From NCBI GenBank assembly GCA_021788105.1, contig JAJYKZ010000008.1, forward strand, positions 1-39,353: a stretch of DNA of 39,353 nt, in the 5' to 3' direction. The notes below the pieces were generated by a model that searched no databases, was not told where the DNA came from, and saw nothing but the letters and a program-made list of their open reading frames with translations. Below, one piece after another: positions 8,776 to 15,923 of this stretch; positions within the stretch are counted from its first letter, which is position 1, and every line of letters begins with the position of its first letter. The position numbers and the translations under genes were made by a program. Origin of the DNA: a bacterium. Its GTDB lineage: Bacteria > Patescibacteriota > Minisyncoccia > Moranbacterales > UBA2206.

Positions 8776-8918
8776 ACCAGCCCGCACATAGTAAAATGTG
8801 AGGAGAGCAGGATTTAAGCTCTTGGGTTGGGAAGGAGAAGGGTTAGTTGATTAGGTTCCAAACCATCCTTGCCGAGACTTTGCTCGGCATTCCCCTCTAT
8901 GTTAAATAAAACACCGGT
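8750..8918 (-). ncRNA. Candidate ~170-nt structured ncRNA or leader, family not recognised
   Basis: Upstream promoter, 3' terminator, internal hairpins TGCCGAG/CTCGGCA, GGTT/AACC, AGAGC/GCTCT, CACAT/ATGTG, and the pyrimidine stretch CCCTTCTCCTTCCCAACCC. No plausible CDS. Confidence 0.55.
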
Positions 8919-8924
8919 ATTTAT

Positions 8925-8953
8925 ATATTATAAAATAAATCCGCCTAAGTCAA
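8925..8953 (-). promoter_or_regulatory. Sigma70-like promoter upstream of the candidate ncRNA
   Basis: Minus strand TTGACT (8953-8948), 17-nt spacer, TAATAT (8930-8925). Confidence 0.6.
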
Positions 8954-8962
8954 TAGAACGGC

Positions 8963-9961
8963 TTATTTTCCAACAAACTCCGCCATTTCGACCAACCGGT
9001 TCGAATATCCCCATTCGTTGTCATACCAGCCAACCACTTTGGCTAAATTGCCATTGGCCATCGTAAGTTCCAGATCAACCGTCGAAGAATGCGGATCGCC
9101 TTTAAGATCCATCGACACGACCGGCTCGTCCGTCACATTCAAAATTCCCGTCAAACTATCCTGCGCCGCCGCCTTGAAAGCGTTGTTGATTTCTTCCGCC
9201 GAAGCTTCGCGCTTGAGCGTGCAGATGAAATCCACGATTGAAACGACCGGCGTCGGAACGCGCAAAGAAATTCCATCCAATTGGCCTTCCAGATGATGAA
9301 TGGCTTTGCCGACCGTTTTCGCCGCGCCGGTCGTGGTTGGAATTATGTTCAACGCCGCCGCCCGCGCCCGCCGCAAATCTTTGTGCGGCAGGTCTTGCAG
9401 CCGCTGGTCATTGGTATATGAATGCGTCGTCGTCATAAATCCTTTTTCCACTCCGAAATTTTCATCCAGCACTTTGATCATCGGCGCCAAACAATTGGTC
9501 GTACAGGAACCGTTGGAAACAATGTTGTCGCGCTCCGAATCATATTCGTTTTCGTTCACGCCCAAAAGATAAACCGGAATGTCGCCTTTGGGCGGCGCGG
9601 ACAAAACCACTTTGCGAGCGCCCGCCAAAATATGTTTCTGCGCGCCCTCCCGGTCTTTGAAAATTCCGGTACATTCCAAAACCACATCCACTTCCAAATC
9701 GTGCCAGGGCAATTTTTCCGGATCCGGTTCGCTTAAAAATTTTATTCTTTTGCCGTCAACAACAAGTTCCGATTTTTCTTCGTCCGCTTCCACCTGATGG
9801 CCGTAGCGGCCAAAAGAAGAATCATATTTCAAAAGATGCGCGGCGGTTTTGATATCGGTCAGATCATTGATCGCTACGATTTCCAAATCGTCTTTTTCAA
9901 AGGCGATTTTGAACGACGGACGGCCGATGCGTCCGAAGCCGTTGATTGCTATGCGTGCCAT
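8963..9961 (-). CDS. gapA: Glyceraldehyde-3-phosphate dehydrogenase
   Basis: MARIAINGFGRIGR, SNGSCTTNCLAP, WYDNEWGYSNRLVEMAEF. Confidence 0.97.
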   Translation of the reverse strand: MARIAINGFGRIGRPSFKIAFEKDDLEIVAINDLTDIKTAAHLLKYDSSFGRYGHQVEADEEKSELVVDGKRIKFLSEPDPEKLPWHDLEVDVVLECTGIFKDREGAQKHILAGARKVVLSAPPKGDIPVYLLGVNENEYDSERDNIVSNGSCTTNCLAPMIKVLDENFGVEKGFMTTTHSYTNDQRLQDLPHKDLRRARAAALNIIPTTTGAAKTVGKAIHHLEGQLDGISLRVPTPVVSIVDFICTLKREASAEEINNAFKAAAQDSLTGILNVTDEPVVSMDLKGDPHSSTVDLELTMANGNLAKVVGWYDNEWGYSNRLVEMAEFVGK

Positions 9962-10065
9962 AATTTAATTTTGAGCGAGAATATTTTTTATTTTTTGCAT
10001 TAATTGCAAATCATATATTTTTATGTAGGGCAATTTCGCAAAAAATAAAAAGATATTCGAGCGAT

Positions 10066-10338
10066 TTAAATATTTATATTTGTTAACTTCCAATTCTCTC
10101 CTTCGACTTTTTTCAAATTAAATTTCGTGTTTTCCAAAATTGTATTTTTCGAAATGGTTTGCAATCCGAATTCCAAATTTTCCAAACTCACATCTTCCGT
10201 ATGTTCCGGTAAACCGTCATGCGCCAATGAAATTGTTCCGATTTCAATATCAACACTTTTGACCGCGTCCACTTTTTTTTCTTTGGCAATTGCCGCCGCC
10301 TCATCAACGATTTCCTTGGCTAGTAAAAAATCATGCAT
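10066..10338 (-). CDS. HypA-like hydrogenase nickel-incorporation protein lacking zinc-binding cysteines
   Basis: N-terminal MHDFLLAKEIVDEAAAIAKEKKVDAVKSVDIEIG resembles HypA; no Cys in 90 aa; in a hydrogenase operon. Confidence 0.65.
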   Translation of the reverse strand: MHDFLLAKEIVDEAAAIAKEKKVDAVKSVDIEIGTISLAHDGLPEHTEDVSLENLEFGLQTISKNTILENTKFNLKKVEGENWKLTNINI

Positions 10339-10340
10339 AC

Positions 10341-10730
10341 TTATTCACTTACTTCTCCCGTTTTCCAAAGGCCGTGCAGATTGCAATAGGCGCGCGCTTC
10401 CACGTGTTCCGCTTCCAAAAAGAATTCTGCCTGCGGTTCCATGCCCGGATCCAGATACTTGCGATAAACTCGGTGTTCGGTAATCACTTCGATCCATTGG
10501 ATATAGTGTTCGCTGGTCATCGGATGCAATACGCTGCCGACCGTCACAATCACTCCGCTCGTGGTTTTTTCGATTACCGGCTTGTGTTTCTCCCGCCCTT
10601 CGTCTTCCATTTTTTCCTGTTGAAGTTCCATCGCTTGGCCGCAGCAGACCAATTCTCCTCCGCCTGGATGAACTATTTCGACCATGTTGCCGCAAACTTT
10701 GCATTTATAGACTTGATTGACTTCTGCCAT
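10341..10730 (-). CDS. dfx: Desulfoferrodoxin (superoxide reductase)
   Basis: Desulforedoxin-type YKCKVCGNMVEIVHPGGGELVCCGQAM and SOR centre HPMTSEHYIQWIEV ... AYCNLHGLWK. Confidence 0.93.
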   Translation of the reverse strand: MAEVNQVYKCKVCGNMVEIVHPGGGELVCCGQAMELQQEKMEDEGREKHKPVIEKTTSGVIVTVGSVLHPMTSEHYIQWIEVITEHRVYRKYLDPGMEPQAEFFLEAEHVEARAYCNLHGLWKTGEVSE

Positions 10731-10771
10731 ATTTTTATTTTTAAAATTTAAAATTTTTTAATTTTAAATAA

Positions 10772-12031
10772 TTAATGAACCGCGCAACTAATGCAGGGAT
10801 CATAGGCCCGGATGAAACCGCGCAGCCTTCTTTCCCGATCTTTATTGCCCAAATCCAAAATCTCTTTGAGATAATCCGCCACGTCGTCTTCCAGATTGGA
10901 CAAAAATTGGGCGGTCGGCGTGATGATATTCACGTTTTTGATATAGCCCTTGCCGTCAACTTCGACGCGATAATAAAGCGTTCCCCGCGGAGCTTCCACT
11001 GCCGCCACGCCCGTTCCTTCCTTGATTTCATACGGTTTGGTCACAACCTGATTCAAATCGGAATGCAAAAGTTCCTTGATTAATTTTGCCGATTCCTCGA
11101 TGCAATGAATCACTTCGGTCATCTGGGAAAGAATATTGTGAAAAGGATTGTAATCGGGAAATATCCAATTGAGACTGGCCAGATATTTTTCCGCTTCCGG
11201 CCGAAGCTTGTTCCGGCTATTGTTAATCCGAGCAATCGCGCCGATCATATAGCTTTTCCCTTCGTGCTCAACCCGTTTGATCACCTCCGTCTGTTTCTGC
11301 AGTTCGTGAAAATTATTTTCAAATTCAGCCACCGGAATCTGAAAACCTTCGGAAGAAATCACCTCGCCGTCATAGATCGCGTACTCGCCCGTTTTTCCGA
11401 GACAAACATATTCCGTCGCCCGGTAGAATTCAGGAACTTTGATACCTTTAAAAAACTCTCCCAGCTCCAGAGCCAATTTCAAGACTTCAGAAGAATCCGC
11501 CACCAATTTGCGCAATTCGTCCGCATCGGGCGCTTTTTTGAATCCGCCCACTTCATTGGTCAGCGGATGCACCACGCGTCCGCCAATCACCCGCACGATT
11601 TCCATGCCGTACTCGCGGATTTTGATCGCTTTTTTTGTCTCTTCCGGATACTCTTTAATCAATTGAATATCATTGTCCATATCCAAAAAGTCCGCCAGCG
11701 ACAAAAAGAAAAGATGAAGCGCGTGCGAATGTATGAGTTGACCCAGTTCCATCACGGTGCGCAATTTCTTGGTTTCCTCCGTTACTACCACCCCCATCGC
11801 TGCTTCCAGCGCTTTGATAGAAGTCAAATTATGAACGACCGGGCAAATTCCGCAAATCCGCTGCGCCACGGTCGGCATATCCGGATAGTGCCGGCCGATC
11901 AAAACGCCTTCAATCAGACGAATGCCTTCTTGAACTTCAAACCGCGCCGATTTCACATCGCCTTGAAGAACGCTGGCCATAAAGCCGGTGTGTCCCTCGA
12001 TCTTCGCGATATGATTAATTTTTATGTTCAT
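10772..12031 (-). CDS. [NiFe]-hydrogenase large (catalytic) subunit, cytosolic group 3-like
   Basis: RICGICPVVHNL (RxCGxC) and C-terminal DPCISCAVH* (DPCxxCxxH); start assigned to MNIKINHIAKIEGHTG. Confidence 0.92.
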   Translation of the reverse strand: MNIKINHIAKIEGHTGFMASVLQGDVKSARFEVQEGIRLIEGVLIGRHYPDMPTVAQRICGICPVVHNLTSIKALEAAMGVVVTEETKKLRTVMELGQLIHSHALHLFFLSLADFLDMDNDIQLIKEYPEETKKAIKIREYGMEIVRVIGGRVVHPLTNEVGGFKKAPDADELRKLVADSSEVLKLALELGEFFKGIKVPEFYRATEYVCLGKTGEYAIYDGEVISSEGFQIPVAEFENNFHELQKQTEVIKRVEHEGKSYMIGAIARINNSRNKLRPEAEKYLASLNWIFPDYNPFHNILSQMTEVIHCIEESAKLIKELLHSDLNQVVTKPYEIKEGTGVAAVEAPRGTLYYRVEVDGKGYIKNVNIITPTAQFLSNLEDDVADYLKEILDLGNKDRERRLRGFIRAYDPCISCAVH

Positions 12032-12034
12032 ATA

Positions 12035-12051
12035 CCCCCACACCAATTATG
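12035..12051. repeat. Left terminal inverted repeat of the GIY-YIG element
   Basis: CCCCCACACCAATTATG. Confidence 0.85.
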
Positions 12052-12063
12052 TTTGGAAAAAAT

Positions 12064-12318
12064 TTATACCAAACTTTCTTGGATGCGTTTCATTAATTGG
12101 GCAAAAGCCCTACTTCTTAATTTTAGATTATGCTCTCTCTTGCGAGCATCTTTTTCTGCCTTATATGCTTCGTAATATATTAAATCGAACGGCCTTCTTA
12201 ATCTAGTTGAATAAACTTTCCCCCCGTTGTGCAAAGCCAATCGCTTTTTTAAATCATTTGTTGATCCAATATACATCTCGCCATCTTTTTTACTTTTTAA
12301 AACATACGAGTAAAACAT
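12064..12318 (-). CDS. GIY-YIG nuclease domain protein (YhbQ/UvrC-N-like)
   Basis: MFYSYVLKSKKDGEMYIGSTNDLKKRLALHNGGKVYSTRLRRPFDLIYYEAYKAEKDARKREHNLKL. Confidence 0.93.
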   Translation of the reverse strand: MFYSYVLKSKKDGEMYIGSTNDLKKRLALHNGGKVYSTRLRRPFDLIYYEAYKAEKDARKREHNLKLRSRAFAQLMKRIQESLV

Positions 12319-12332
12319 AATTGGTGTGGGGG
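12316..12332. repeat. Right terminal inverted repeat of the GIY-YIG element; includes the GIY-YIG start codon
   Basis: CATAATTGGTGTGGGGG. Confidence 0.85.
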
Positions 12333-13115
12333 TTAATTTTCCTTTTCCCGCGCTTCAATATCATCCCGCAGCCCATAAATTTCCGTTGTATTATCAAATT
12401 GCTCATCGGTCATAAATTTTTTAAGCGCAGCCCGCATCGCCTTTGTGTTTCCTTTTGGACGCAAACCGCGACAGCCTTGACAGCCCATTCGAGCAGTCGG
12501 ACAGACCGCGTTGCAGCCGCCCAAAATCATCGGGCCAAAACACGGCTTTCCTTCCAAAAGCAAGCATTTGTTTCCCGCCGCTTTACATTCGACGCAGATC
12601 GGCTGGTCGGGAATAATTGGCACTTTTGAAAAATCTCCGGTTTGCGCTGCTTCGATCAAAAATGGCATATATTTCAAAAACTCTTCCCCATTGATCGGGC
12701 AACCAGGCAGAACAAAATCGACCTTCACGAAATTGTCGATCTCTTTGATTTCCGGATTATAAATTCCTTGGATATATTTATATACGTGTTTGATAGTGTT
12801 CGCGCCTTCGTGATAGTTCTTGATTTCAGGCACACCGCCCATCGCCGCACAATTCCCCATCGCCACCAGGATCTTGGCGCGCTTCCGTACTTGTTTCAGC
12901 GTTTTTATATTTTCTTCCGTCACCGGATTACCCTCCACCAAAACCACATCGAGATCCATGCCCGGACCTTCGTCATCCTCAATTAATCGAAAGTCGACCA
13001 TATCTGCTTCGTTGACAAAACTGAAAAATTTTTCGCCCATATCAAGCAGAACAAATTGGCAGCCTTCGCAGGAAGTCAAGCTCACAATCGCAATTTTTGG
13101 TTTTGGTTTTTCCAT
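12333..13115 (-). CDS. [NiFe]-hydrogenase small subunit, cytosolic, no Tat signal
   Basis: TSCEGCQFVLLD, GNCAAMGG, LPGCPINGEEFL, and Cys-rich C-terminus CVECKAAGNKCLLLEGKPCFGP...GCNAVCPTARMGCQGCRG. Confidence 0.92.
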   Translation of the reverse strand: MEKPKPKIAIVSLTSCEGCQFVLLDMGEKFFSFVNEADMVDFRLIEDDEGPGMDLDVVLVEGNPVTEENIKTLKQVRKRAKILVAMGNCAAMGGVPEIKNYHEGANTIKHVYKYIQGIYNPEIKEIDNFVKVDFVLPGCPINGEEFLKYMPFLIEAAQTGDFSKVPIIPDQPICVECKAAGNKCLLLEGKPCFGPMILGGCNAVCPTARMGCQGCRGLRPKGNTKAMRAALKKFMTDEQFDNTTEIYGLRDDIEAREKEN

Positions 13116-13161
13116 AAGTTGATTTTAGCATATATTTTTCAAAAGTGATACACTGGCCATA

Positions 13162-14400
13162 ATGAAAACCTATACGATTTATTCGAAAAATAAAAAAACT
13201 GTTTTAGCGCTCGGTCCGGAGTCCGACGGCAACTTTTCCGTATATTTGCCGCTTCAATATTTTTCCCCTCTTGCAAAGGGGAAAACACAAAGGGGGTCAA
13301 AAAAATCTGGTCGAATTTATTTTTCAGATTCTTTCGGAGATCTTCTGGAGGAAAAAAATTTCGCTAAATTTAAAAAAGAAGTTTTGGATTTTCTAAAGAA
13401 AAATAAACTAAGGCCGGATGTGATTCTGACCGATCTCCACCCGCTCTACAGAACAACCGGATTGGGAAAGGAGCTGGCTAAAAAATTCAAAGCGAAACAT
13501 ATCAAAATCCAACACCATCTGGCGCATATTTTTTCGGCAATCGGCGATAAAATGATAACAGCTAAAAGCTATAAGCTAAAAGCTGCCATCAGCATTGCTT
13601 GCGACGGCACTGGCTACGGATCGGACGGAAACATTTGGGGCGGTGAAATTTTTCAACTGGAAGCTGAAAACCACAAACTAAAAGCTAATCGGATCGGACA
13701 CTTGGAAAACCAAATTTTGATCGGCGGAGATTTGGCCATTCGTGAACCGGCTAGAATGTTGATTGGCATTTTGGATAAATTTTTAGATAAAAAGGAAATT
13801 CATGCTCGTGTAAAAAAATATTATTCCAAAAACGAATTCGAACTTTTATATAACCAGCTTCGGCAAAATTTCAATTGCCAGGAAACTTCTTCGACCGGAC
13901 GCATTTTAGACGCCGCCTCCGTTCTGTTGGGTTTTTGTAAAAACAAAAGAAACTACAAGCACGAACCGATTGATCTTTTGGAAAAAAACTCAAACAAACC
14001 GTATTCATTAAAACCAGTGATTGAAAATAATATTTTAATGACCACGCCGCTTTTCGAATATCTGATAAAAAATTTAAGCAAAGACAAAAAACGCTTGGCT
14101 GCCACGGCGCAAATGTATCTTGCGGAAGGATTGCATGGAATAATAAAGCAGTGTCATCCTGAACTTGCCTCGCCCGTACGGCCTACGGCCAGGGATTCAG
14201 GATCTAATAAAAAAAAGATTCCGGATCAAGTCCGGAATGACAACCCTGAAATTTTCTTCGCCGGCGGCATCGCCAACAACAAAATTATTTCCGATTATTT
14301 GGAGTCCAGGGGCGTTTACACCAATAAAAAAGTCCCACGTGGCGACGCGGGACTTTCGTTCGGGCAAATCGTTTATTATTTAACAAATCCTCGGAATTAG
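13162..14400 (+). CDS. hypF: HypF C-terminal (Kae1-like) carbamoyltransferase domain protein
   Basis: VILTDLHPLYRTTGLGKELA, IQHHLAHIFSAIGD, ISIACDGTGYGSDGNIWGGEIF, FFAGGIANNKI, RGDAGLSFGQ. No acylphosphatase, zinc-finger or YrdC domains. Confidence 0.88.
   Translation: MKTYTIYSKNKKTVLALGPESDGNFSVYLPLQYFSPLAKGKTQRGSKKSGRIYFSDSFGDLLEEKNFAKFKKEVLDFLKKNKLRPDVILTDLHPLYRTTGLGKELAKKFKAKHIKIQHHLAHIFSAIGDKMITAKSYKLKAAISIACDGTGYGSDGNIWGGEIFQLEAENHKLKANRIGHLENQILIGGDLAIREPARMLIGILDKFLDKKEIHARVKKYYSKNEFELLYNQLRQNFNCQETSSTGRILDAASVLLGFCKNKRNYKHEPIDLLEKNSNKPYSLKPVIENNILMTTPLFEYLIKNLSKDKKRLAATAQMYLAEGLHGIIKQCHPELASPVRPTARDSGSNKKKIPDQVRNDNPEIFFAGGIANNKIISDYLESRGVYTNKKVPRGDAGLSFGQIVYYLTNPRN
13261..13298. repeat. 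Palindromic repeat translated in frame within hypF
   Basis: TTTTCCCC-tcttgcaaa-GGGGAAAA then cacaaagggggtc; translated FSPLAKGKTQRGSK. Confidence 0.7.
13561..13584. repeat. Simple repeat gctaaaagctataagctaaaagct within hypF
   Basis: Direct reading; translated AKSYKLKA. Confidence 0.6.
14153..14241. repeat. Bipartite palindromic repeat (GTCAT...ATGAC) translated in frame within hypF
   Basis: gtcatcctgaacttg...gattcaggatct...gattccggatcaagtccggaatgac; same family as the intergenic copy at 20533-20588. Confidence 0.85.
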
Positions 14401-15411
14401 TTTTCCTCTTGGCACTTCGATTTTTTTCACAGCACCGAGATTTGTTTTCAAGAATACTCCCTTCCCCTTTTCAATTCTTCCGATTATTTTTGCTTCTTTG
14501 TTGAATTTAGTCAATATTTTCAAAATTCTTCCCGCGTTTTTTTCAGAAACCGTCCCCACGAATCTTCCTTCCGACGGAAAAGAAAATTTGTCGATTCCCA
14601 AAAGTTCCGAGATCGCGATGGTGTCTTTTTTGAACGGTAATTTATTTTCTTCCAAAACAATTTTCACTTTGGATTTTTCCGCGATCTCGTTAAGCACCGC
14701 CGCCGAGCCGCCGCGCGTCGGATCTTTGGCGGAAGTCAGATATTTTCCAACCGCCCGAATCTCTTTTTCCAAAGTTTTGCAGTCGCTTTTGATTTTAGTT
14801 TGATAATTAAATCTCGCCGCCAAAAGCGCGACCGCGTGTTCGCCCAAATCGCCTGAAGCAATCACGACATCACCCGGCTTCGCTCCTCCGCTTTCAATTA
14901 CCCTTTCCGCCACTCCAATCCCGGCAGTCGTAATCTCAATCTTGTCGATCTTTCCCTTTTCCGTGACTTTCGTATCACCCGTCACAATCGGCACTCCGGT
15001 CTCTTCGGAAACTTTGTTGATGGAGGATAAAATTTTTCGCAAATCTTCTTTTGGAAATCCTTCCTCGATAACCAAGCTCAAGGAAATTCCCAGCGGTTTC
15101 GCGCCCATCATCGCAAGATCATTGATCGTTCCGGTCATCGCGATCTTCCCGATGTCACCGCCCGGAAAAAATATCGGATCGACGATGAAAGCATCAGTCG
15201 TAAAGACCAATTTGGACATTTGTCCAAATTTCATCGTCCTCCCTCTCCTTTTTAAGGAGAGGGTCGGGGCGAGGTCAAGAACCGCTCCGTCATCGTCCAG
15301 ATTCTTCCACGCGCCTTTCACTTTCAAAATCTTTCTGATTTCGGAAATCAGTTCGGACGATTTTTCGCCGCCCGCTCCGGCTTCGATTGTTACGACTTCT
15401 TTTTCCTTCAT
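14380..15411 (-). CDS. hypE: Hydrogenase expression/formation protein HypE
   Basis: VFTTDAFIVDPIFFPGGDIGKIAMTGTINDLAMMGAKPLGISL; C-terminal PRIC matches the HypE PRxC motif. Confidence 0.95.
   Translation of the reverse strand: MKEKEVVTIEAGAGGEKSSELISEIRKILKVKGAWKNLDDDGAVLDLAPTLSLKRRGRTMKFGQMSKLVFTTDAFIVDPIFFPGGDIGKIAMTGTINDLAMMGAKPLGISLSLVIEEGFPKEDLRKILSSINKVSEETGVPIVTGDTKVTEKGKIDKIEITTAGIGVAERVIESGGAKPGDVVIASGDLGEHAVALLAARFNYQTKIKSDCKTLEKEIRAVGKYLTSAKDPTRGGSAAVLNEIAEKSKVKIVLEENKLPFKKDTIAISELLGIDKFSFPSEGRFVGTVSEKNAGRILKILTKFNKEAKIIGRIEKGKGVFLKTNLGAVKKIEVPRGKLIPRIC
15211..15276. repeat. Palindromic repeats translated in frame within hypE
   Basis: TTTGGACA-tt-TGTCCAAA and CCCTCTCCTT-ttt-AAGGAGAGGG, then tcggggcgaggtc. 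Confidence 0.8.
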
Positions 15412-15474
15412 AAATCACAGTAAAGATATTTACATTAATTGTGCGGCAAATTTACATTTTTGCCGGCTTTTTGC

Positions 15475-15834
15475 TTATCCCAAAATACTTTTCAACTCTT
15501 CTCGAGCTTCTTGTTTTTCTTTTTCATTAAAATATGGATTGAAACATTCTTCAAGATATCTGACCGCTTCCTCCTGTTTATCTTTTTCGATGGCAACCAA
15601 GCTGCCGATATCGTAACCCATTTTATTCATAAGTGTTTGCAAATCTTTCAATTTTTGTTCATTGCCTAAAACTACCTGCCTGTTTATCCAACTAGTCAAT
15701 TCACTACCCGGCGCTTCCTCGCGCAGACGCCCAATACCTTTTTTAATGTCTTCGCTCAGTGTTTCGAAAAATCTCGCGGCTTTTTCCTCTACTAATTTTT
15801 CAGTCTCTTCTGAAGTAAATTTTCTTGTTTCCAT
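15475..15834 (-). CDS. Hypothetical protein within the hyp cluster
   Basis: 119-aa ORF METRKFTSEETEKLVEEKAARFFETLSED... between hypE and hypD, same strand. Confidence 0.7.
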   Translation of the reverse strand: METRKFTSEETEKLVEEKAARFFETLSEDIKKGIGRLREEAPGSELTSWINRQVVLGNEQKLKDLQTLMNKMGYDIGSLVAIEKDKQEEAVRYLEECFNPYFNEKEKQEAREELKSILG

Positions 15835-15923
15835 ATTTTCATCATATTTTAATTATGTCTTAATTTTACCAATAATTTTTCAAAAAGGCCAAGTGAAAAT
15901 TAAAGACATTTCGATTTCTAAAG

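Larger units (their letters stand above)
12035..12332. mobile_element. Putative GIY-YIG element with 17-bp perfect terminal inverted repeats
   Basis: CCCCCACACCAATTATG (12035-12051) and CATAATTGGTGTGGGGG (12316-12332) are exact reverse complements; the enclosed DNA is essentially one GIY-YIG ORF. Confidence 0.7.

Noticed and set aside
8750-8918. The structured RNA as SRP RNA, tmRNA, 6S or RNase P RNA
   Set aside because: No GGAAGGAAGCAGCC SRP motif, no tmRNA tRNA-like ends, no RNase P conserved boxes, and no long 6S-like bulged duplex seen; left as an unassigned family.
10345-10704. 119-aa minus-strand ORF overlapping desulfoferrodoxin
   Set aside because: An alternate-frame artefact; the overlapping frame has a complete desulfoferrodoxin.
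12035-12332. Group I intron or homing endonuclease insertion
   Set aside because: The element is intergenic, only ~300 bp, and shows no intron core; the GIY-YIG ORF is YhbQ-like rather than an intron-encoded type.
12031-12336. Target-site duplication flanking the GIY-YIG element
   Set aside because: Left flank TATA and right flank TTAA show no convincing direct duplication; mobility rests on the TIRs and the second related element only.
13561-13700. CRISPR-like repeats in the agctaaaagct region of hypF
   Set aside because: Short simple repeats within coding sequence, no regular repeat-spacer array; no cas genes in the window.
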